NCBI GenBank assembly: GCA_964475955.1
Contig: CAYYZY010000225.1
Coordinates: 1 to 12,018 of the forward strand
Origin: DATKZH01 sp964475955
GTDB lineage: Bacteria > Planctomycetota > Planctomycetia > Pirellulales > Thermoguttaceae
Direction: 5' to 3'
DNA: 12,018 bases
In this document: piece after piece, positions 8,301 to 12,018 of the stretch
Layout: the number at the start of each line of letters is the position of its first letter
How positions within the stretch are numbered: position 1 is the stretch's first letter
Translations under genes and position numbers: made by a program
Notes under the pieces: generated by a model
Told to the model about the DNA's origin: nothing
The model's input: only the letters and a program-made list of their open reading frames with translations
Database searches by the model: none

Positions 8301-9305
8301 GGGGAGACCATGCAGCCGGTGCTTGCCGGCGACCGCGTGTTCGTGCGTCAGCTCAGCGACGAAGGGCCCGAGCTGGTCGCCATGGAAGCGGCAACCGGGC
8401 GAATCGCGTGGAGCAGCCGGCCCGACGGGCACGTGGCCACCGATCCCTTCTTCCTCGGGCCCCATCTGGCGGCGCTCACGGTGAGTTACGGGCCGGGGGA
8501 GAAGCTCATCCTGGCGCTGGTGCACTTCGATCACGATACGGGCCGGGCCGCCCGTCGCGTGCCGCTGGCCGAGTTTCGCGACCGATGGGAGCACCGCATT
8601 TCGTGCCGGGCGACCGTTGCGGGCGGCAAGCTGCTCGTCAGCGCGGGCGGCGCCCTGGTGTGCTGCGAGGTTTCCGGCCGGGTGGCGTGGCAGCGGCGCC
8701 AGGTCTGGGTGCCGCCGGCGGGGGAGTATTACCATCAGGCAACGCCGTGGTTCGAGCAGGTCCACGAGGCGCCGCTGGTCGAGGGAGACCGCGTGTTCGC
8801 CGCGCAGCCCGGCGTCTGGGCCGTGGAATGCGTGGAACTGGGCACCGGGCAACTCCTGTGGCGGCGCGTGGTCAGCACCCAAGTGCGGCTCGCGGGCCTG
8901 GCTGCCGGTCGGCTGATCGTGCAAACGGCCGAGGGGCTCTCGGCGCTCGATCCCGACTCGGGAGAGCCGATCTGGCACTGCGGGGCGCGGGAAGAAGCGG
9001 GAAGCCGTCTTTTGCACGTGCGGCTCGCCCATTCGTCGAACACCATCCTGGCGTGCTACGGCGAGCAAGGGGAGGACGAAGAAGCCGCAGAGCGCCCGCG
9101 TATCGTCTTCCGATGGATCGACGCGGCAGGCGGCCAAGCACTCGACGAGGCGACGGTCGATCTCCCCGAGCACGTCGCCCCCTGGCTCGGCCCGCTGGTG
9201 ACGCACGGAAGGCGCCACTGGGTGTTTCCTCCTTCCACTGAGGACCGCGCCACGCGGCAAATCATGGAGCTGGTCCGGACCGACGAGGCATCGGGCTCCC
9301 CCTGA
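5322..9305 (+). CDS. Giant membrane-anchored protein with C-terminal PQQ-type beta-propeller
   Basis: The 1327-residue protein is of unknown function. Residues 1-47 are basic and low in complexity (many Arg and Pro). Residues 48-64 (LVAGSLLSVLACAALLA) form one membrane segment or signal anchor, putting the rest outside the cytoplasm. Two beta-rich regions follow, about 91-263 and 283-462; the second has a lectin/jelly-roll feel (YRFQVEAADPGTGVYLGD, WTSGDGVHWS). The stretch from about 463 to 850 is helical and includes a TPR-like repeat (AHRWLGDRCLAAGRFLEASAHYDRAL). Residues about 945-1290 carry repeated blades with the outer-PQQ-propeller signature (FDLSTGREVWAQ, MEAATGRIAWSS, VELGTGQLLWRR, LDPDSGEPIWHC). 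These folds usually scaffold or bind, and no dehydrogenase residues were recognised. It may relate to planctomycete DUF1583-type proteins, but I cannot confirm this. ATG 5322 has no clear ribosome binding site, and the first 40 codons include AGA, AGG and CGA, rarer in the rest; a TTG at 5439 is a possible alternative start. A palindromic doublet lies within codons 31-47. Confidence 0.85.
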   Translation: MARPRSRRPDDAPPHPRLLPERSASAAVVTVAFRSAKRRLFAERTTTLVAGSLLSVLACAALLARIPQVAEGGETVPAAPPPGSPSPFGDFDDDANYPTADQLRAVLAEVPGERYDVGERKRGRDRRVATVSGLFRVNLPWAEDEALRLSFWEPQGLQLHLWNGSRGVTLRYHRRFHQAWAAYGTTRENDSPKPADMALWATDGGRYRRLGVGTVEVHFGDGLLTLARGDVPLLTAPMDGLPSEVFLEGSAQVRGLATVESTIVPEPPRERPVVFRVTDPARLDWTTSLSDGLPEGVALEKLPDGRVELRAEERTKEAQAGITVGEPGLYEYRFQVEAADPGTGVYLGDSGGTHICRVGFFRHRETGRTVFGLLPPWQREIDRSHDVRRQVVPYAGPRPWIRVVLGAGVAKLWTSGDGVHWSLAGPGAMAAEGGCTTVGLYCLAHDKPRAIRLRGVEVRRLDAFDALVPEAVGQQVDRVFEREEDVLARAETVQRWDQWVAQLRRPEIEAEPWSRACAIRTLAAGAKVSLAQPLLDRILQWRLERVDRLEDGLRLLDDAALLDNASDWAAVERFTTHYERLGRRFARRGAVDVFSMTGRALVRSPFWSERRRPAFSDDLLRHELLAKVAEDRWPEVAELCRRVKHWGRVQEDPPPLGPHAQHLAEWGAAQAAGFVPEPGQEKPAGVPLAWRHPLAEQLSREGYNVLAELEAALEAEAYREACQVISMTARAGTLGLLPDRGDPRLWTSLPLAIDRAMQEHPSLAETMQEEFAALAELRVKQGIADGDVAAVRAALVQFHGTHAAAEAHRWLGDRCLAAGRFLEASAHYDRALRSASDDRRGALLARRSLAGAFSGCEAAAARPAGPVEIAGRTLSAGRFEALLSQVRRAREQTASADDARQDVHEASSTADPSLAPGRYGFRPWGRVDGRRVHRPSVMPEKRFDWAGRQIAVLAAGRWMLVNNQLDQITFDLSTGREVWAQCRAVDSRYQQWPGETMQPVLAGDRVFVRQLSDEGPELVAMEAATGRIAWSSRPDGHVATDPFFLGPHLAALTVSYGPGEKLILALVHFDHDTGRAARRVPLAEFRDRWEHRISCRATVAGGKLLVSAGGALVCCEVSGRVAWQRRQVWVPPAGEYYHQATPWFEQVHEAPLVEGDRVFAAQPGVWAVECVELGTGQLLWRRVVSTQVRLAGLAAGRLIVQTAEGLSALDPDSGEPIWHCGAREEAGSRLLHVRLAHSSNTILACYGEQGEDEEAAERPRIVFRWIDAAGGQALDEATVDLPEHVAPWLGPLVTHGRRHWVFPPSTEDRATRQIMELVRTDEASGSP
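5412..5461. repeat. REPIN-like doublet of two perfect hairpins, inside coding sequence
   Basis: The element is symmetric. A GTCG head (5412-5415) is followed by a hairpin with stem CTTTTCGC/GCGAAAAG and loop TCC (5416-5434), a 4-base spacer (5435-5438), a hairpin with stem TTGTTCGC/GCGAACAA and loop GGA (5439-5457), and the inverted head CGAC (5458-5461). Both stems are perfect 8-bp pairings. Compared in the same orientation, the second hairpin differs from the first by two positions per arm, and each change is matched on the other arm so pairing is kept. A 13-bp core also pairs between the two hairpins. In the reading frame of the giant protein it encodes roughly VAFRSAKRRLFAERTT. Confidence 0.75.
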
Positions 9306-9357
9306 ACGGCCGTGCCCGATTCGCTGCCACCCACTGTAGGATGCGTGCTTGCACGCA

Positions 9358-9447
<90 letters not shown>

Positions 9448-9474
9448 GGTTGGACCTCGGCCCGCGTTCGGCGC

Positions 9475-9503
9475 TCGACAGGCGTGATCGGGCTTGGCAC
9501 AAT
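9475..9503 (+). promoter_or_regulatory. Candidate sigma70-like promoter for the toroid/BatA genes
   Basis: TCGACA (9475-9480) and CACAAT (9498-9503) are 17 bases apart, matching the consensus at five and four of six positions. Transcription would start near 9510, giving a leader of about 78 bases before the ATG at 9588. It lies after the repeat block, so the downstream genes may form a separate transcription unit. Confidence 0.35.
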
Positions 9504-9587
9504 GGACCGTGGCCGGAACAGCCCGCCCGAGAGGCATCGAGCTTCCCACGCGCGTCCCCCGTCTTCCCGTGCCCGCGAGGCCCGTCG

Positions 9588-10754
9588 ATGAAGCCACGCC
9601 TTCTAGTTTTTCTCGCCGTGAGCGCGGTCTGGCTCGGGAGGACCTTCTGCGTTGCGCCCCGGGCCCACGCAGAGGGGGACTGGGAAATCACGCCCGAGAG
9701 TGAACGGGCCCTGGCCGCCGGCCTCGATTGGTTGGCCGAGAACCAGGGCCCGGAGGGAAATTGGACCTCCAACGACTTGGGGCTTGTGAGCACGGGCGTG
9801 CTGGCGTTCCTCTCGGCCGGACACGCCCCGGGACGCGGCCGGCACGGCGCGGCGATCCGGCGCGCCCTCGACTACGTGCTCCGCAACGGCCAGCCCTCGG
9901 GCCTGTTGAACATTGCCGACGAGCGCCGCGGGATGTACAACCACGGCCTCTCGGCCTTCACGCTGGGCCAGGTCTACGGGATGAGTTCCGAGCGGCGGAT
10001 CGGCCCGGTGCTGGACCGCGCGCTGAAGCTGATCGGGCAGACGCAGGCGGCCGACGGCGGTTGGGACTACGTCGCCCGGCGCCAGTCGCGCGGCCACGAT
10101 CTCAGCCTGGCCGTGATGCAGGCCCTCGCCCTGCGCAGCGCCGTCGACAGCGGCCTGGAGGTCCCGCCCGAGGTGGTCGAGCTGGCCATCCAAAGCGTGC
10201 GCGAGCACTACACGCCCAAGGGTTGCTCCCACCGGGACGACGAGGAGGAGCAGAAGAAGCACCCGGGCCAGTTTACGTACAGCAAGGGAGGCCGCAACGC
10301 GACGATCGCCATGGCGGCGGCGGGCGTGGTGTGCCTCCAGGAGTTCGGCCAGTACGGCGACTGGCGGATCGAGAAGAGCATGGACGTGGTCTGCGAGGAC
10401 ATCCGCAAGAAGGTCCAGCCGCAGGGGGCGCGCAAGAGCCACCGGGCCCCCTACGACGCCTACACGCTCTACTACGTAGCGCAAGCCCTCTACCAGGTGG
10501 GCGGCGACCGCTGGCGCGAGCACTACCCGGCGCTTCGCGACAGCCTCGTCGCCAGCCAGATTCGCGACCCCGAGAGGCCCGAACGCGACGGCATGTGGTC
10601 GGCCAACGGCCGGGTGTCGGGGCGCCCCGGCGAGTTGTACATGACCGGCGTCGCCTGTTTCGTGCTGGCCATCCCCAACCGGTATCTCCCCATCCTTCAA
10701 GAAGGCCGAATCGACAGCCTGAGCGAGACGTTCGACGGATCGGACGAGGATTGA
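9588..10754 (+). CDS. Secreted alpha/alpha-toroid protein (prenyltransferase/squalene-cyclase repeat fold)
   Basis: The 388-residue product starts with a Sec-type signal peptide: MKPR, a hydrophobic core and an A-H-A cleavage site near residue 28, so it is exported. The mature part is repeated helix pairs with QW-like motifs typical of the terpenoid cyclase/prenyltransferase fold: ENQGPEGNW (51-59) and QTQAADGGWD (151-160), plus related helices at 232-252 and 289-302 (APYDAYTLYYVAQAL). I see no DxDD acid motif of squalene-hopene cyclase and no obvious prenyltransferase zinc site, so it is probably a binding or structural protein and not a cyclase. An acidic/basic insert (RDDEEEQKKH, 216-225) and an acidic tail (DGSDED) are notable. 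The start at 9588 is supported by GAGG seven bases upstream and by the signal peptide; the frame is open further upstream, but that part is repeat sequence. The BatA-type gene follows after 80 bases, an arrangement common in planctomycetes in my recollection. Confidence 0.88.
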   Translation: MKPRLLVFLAVSAVWLGRTFCVAPRAHAEGDWEITPESERALAAGLDWLAENQGPEGNWTSNDLGLVSTGVLAFLSAGHAPGRGRHGAAIRRALDYVLRNGQPSGLLNIADERRGMYNHGLSAFTLGQVYGMSSERRIGPVLDRALKLIGQTQAADGGWDYVARRQSRGHDLSLAVMQALALRSAVDSGLEVPPEVVELAIQSVREHYTPKGCSHRDDEEEQKKHPGQFTYSKGGRNATIAMAAAGVVCLQEFGQYGDWRIEKSMDVVCEDIRKKVQPQGARKSHRAPYDAYTLYYVAQALYQVGGDRWREHYPALRDSLVASQIRDPERPERDGMWSANGRVSGRPGELYMTGVACFVLAIPNRYLPILQEGRIDSLSETFDGSDED

Positions 10755-10834
10755 AAGGAACTCGGTCGCCAAGCGGCGAGCCTTCCGCAATCGACAATCG
10801 GCTTTCAGCGATCGTGCCCCGACAATAGCCCACC

Positions 10835-12018
10835 ATGTTCCTTGCCCCTTGGTTTGCCGTCGCGGGACTGGCGGCCGCCGCCGGCCCCGTCGTGATCCAC
10901 CTGCTCAACCGGCGTCGGTACCAGGTGGTCCGTTGGGCGGCCATGGATTTCCTGCGCCAGGCCATCCGCCGCAGCCGCCGCATCCTGCGGCTTCGCGACC
11001 TCTTGCTCCTCCTGCTCCGCACGCTCGCCGTCCTCCTGTTCGGCCTGGCGATGGCGCGGCCCTACTTCGTGGCATCCCGGGCGAAGGTCGACCCGAATCA
11101 GCCGGTCCACGCCGTGCTGGTGGTCGACAACAGCCTCAGCATGAGCTACGAGCAGCTCGAGGGAAACCTGCTCGACGCAGCCAAGGCCCGGGCGAAGGCG
11201 TTCTGTGATCGCCTGCCGCCGGGGAGCCGCATCTCCGTGCTGCCGCTGTGCAGCTCGCAGGACCGGTTCAACTTGGGTGCCTACCCCACGCGCGAAGATG
11301 CGCTCGACGCCCTGGAAGCCCTTCGCCCGGTCGATCGCCGGGCCAGCGCCGCCGCGGCGATCGATCTGGCCGCGGAAGGTTGCCGTCGCACGGTCGATCC
11401 TCCGGCAAAGCAGGTGGTGTTTCTCTCGGATCAGCAGCAGTCGAACTGGCCCGCCTCGTCGCTCGCCCGGCAGATCGAGCAGCTCCCCGGCCCGTTGCAG
11501 GTGGTCCGGGTTGCCGACGACGAGGCGGAAAACGCGTGGATCGCCGATTTTCGGGTGCAGGACGGGGTCGCCGACCCGGAGACCCCCGCGGTCTTCCTGG
11601 CCACCGTCCGCTACCAGGGAAGCGCCCCGCGGTACGACGTGCAGCTCACGTTGGCCGTCGACGGGATGACGGTCGCCACGCAGTCGATCGAGCTCCAGCC
11701 GGGCCAGTCGCGCGAGGTCCGCTTCCCGCCCTACCAGCTCGACGTGCCGGTGGAACCCGGCCGGGCCGCGTTCGTCACGGCGGAGGTTTCGATCCCGCAC
11801 GACCGGCTGCCAGGCGACGACCGGCGCGTGCTCGTCGTGCCGGTCGTCTCCGCCCTGCCCGTGGTGTTCGTCGACCAGTACGGCTCCGACGAAGACCCCG
11901 CGCGGAACCGGTTCGGCGAGACGTACCGGCTGCGTCGCCTGGTGGCGCCGGTCACGGGCGGCGACCGGGAGGGCCGACAGCTCGTCGAGGTGCGCCACGT
12001 GCGCCCGGAGCGGCTCGA
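10835..12018 (+). CDS. BatA-type vWA membrane protein (5' part, runs off the window)
   Basis: The frame is open from ATG 10835 to the window edge (394 complete codons). The N-terminus is the double-transmembrane BatA N-terminal domain: FLAPWFAVAGLAAAAGPVVIHLLNRRR (2-28), then a basic linker VRWAAMDFLRQAIRRSRRILRLRD and a second membrane helix (LLLLLLRTLAVLLFGLAMARPYF, 56-78). A vWA-like domain follows with D98-N-S-L-S102 in VLVVDNSLSMSYE, the first MIDAS loop. The later MIDAS positions look altered: FLSDQQQSNW stands where TDG is usual, and no clear Thr lies in the RRASAAAAIDLA stretch. After about residue 235 there is a beta-rich CARDB-like region (LTLAVDGMTVATQSIELQPGQSREVRF). BatA/BatB-type proteins act in the cell envelope, often beside MoxR and DUF58 genes. 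An in-frame TAG at 10826-10828 makes 10835 the first possible ATG. The 3' end and any partner genes lie outside the window. Confidence 0.88.
   Translation, partial: MFLAPWFAVAGLAAAAGPVVIHLLNRRRYQVVRWAAMDFLRQAIRRSRRILRLRDLLLLLLRTLAVLLFGLAMARPYFVASRAKVDPNQPVHAVLVVDNSLSMSYEQLEGNLLDAAKARAKAFCDRLPPGSRISVLPLCSSQDRFNLGAYPTREDALDALEALRPVDRRASAAAAIDLAAEGCRRTVDPPAKQVVFLSDQQQSNWPASSLARQIEQLPGPLQVVRVADDEAENAWIADFRVQDGVADPETPAVFLATVRYQGSAPRYDVQLTLAVDGMTVATQSIELQPGQSREVRFPPYQLDVPVEPGRAAFVTAEVSIPHDRLPGDDRRVLVVPVVSALPVVFVDQYGSDEDPARNRFGETYRLRRLVAPVTGGDREGRQLVEVRHVRPERL

Noticed and set aside
10792..10826. Repeated CGACAAT before the BatA-type gene, considered as a promoter or operator
   Set aside because: The spacing of possible -35 and -10 boxes does not fit. 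Two 7-base matches in this background are weak evidence, and co-transcription with the upstream gene explains the layout.

Overview
The window is about two-thirds G+C and reads as a chromosomal segment of a member of the Planctomycetota, most likely Pirellulales-like. This is an inference. It rests on a DUF1559-type prepilin with the H-x9-DG C-terminal motif, a giant membrane-anchored protein with a C-terminal PQQ-type beta-propeller, a secreted terpene-cyclase-fold protein next to a BatA-type vWA protein, and small palindromic repeats. All supported genes are on the + strand. There are no RNA genes, CRISPR arrays, transposase genes or other clear signs of recent transfer.

Layout: (1) positions 1-143 hold the possible tail of an upstream gene and a good sigma70-like promoter (TTGACC-N17-TAGACT). 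(2) 144-572 encodes a small Cys/His-rich membrane or secreted protein. (3) 672-1580 encodes a DUF1559 pseudopilin-like protein. (4) 1581-2006 is a 426-bp gene-free stretch with a weak hairpin and a promoter candidate. (5) 2007-3422 and 3462-5162 form an AAA+ ATPase / von Willebrand A pair, arranged like the MoxR/VWA, RavA/ViaA and magnesium-chelatase I/D pairs. The ATPase has Asn in place of the first Walker B acid. (6) 5322-9305 encodes a 1327-residue membrane-anchored protein with two beta-rich N-terminal regions, a helical/TPR-like middle and a beta-propeller. (7) 9588-10754 encodes a secreted alpha/alpha-toroid (prenyltransferase/squalene-cyclase repeat) protein. (8) 10835 to the window edge is the 5' part of a BatA-type vWA membrane protein.

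The AAA+/VWA pair probably works as an ATP-driven chaperone acting on an unidentified client. The BatA-type protein and the secreted toroid protein probably belong to a second, envelope-directed module that continues past the right edge. No gene here points to a specific metabolic pathway.

The least expected structure is a pair of REPIN-like palindromic doublets of unrelated sequence but the same architecture: short head, hairpin, spacer, hairpin, inverted head. One (5412-5461) lies inside the N-terminal coding region of the giant protein, and the other (9336-9403) lies just after its stop. In both, the two hairpins differ by paired substitutions that keep the stems intact. I did not find a clearly new multi-gene system.
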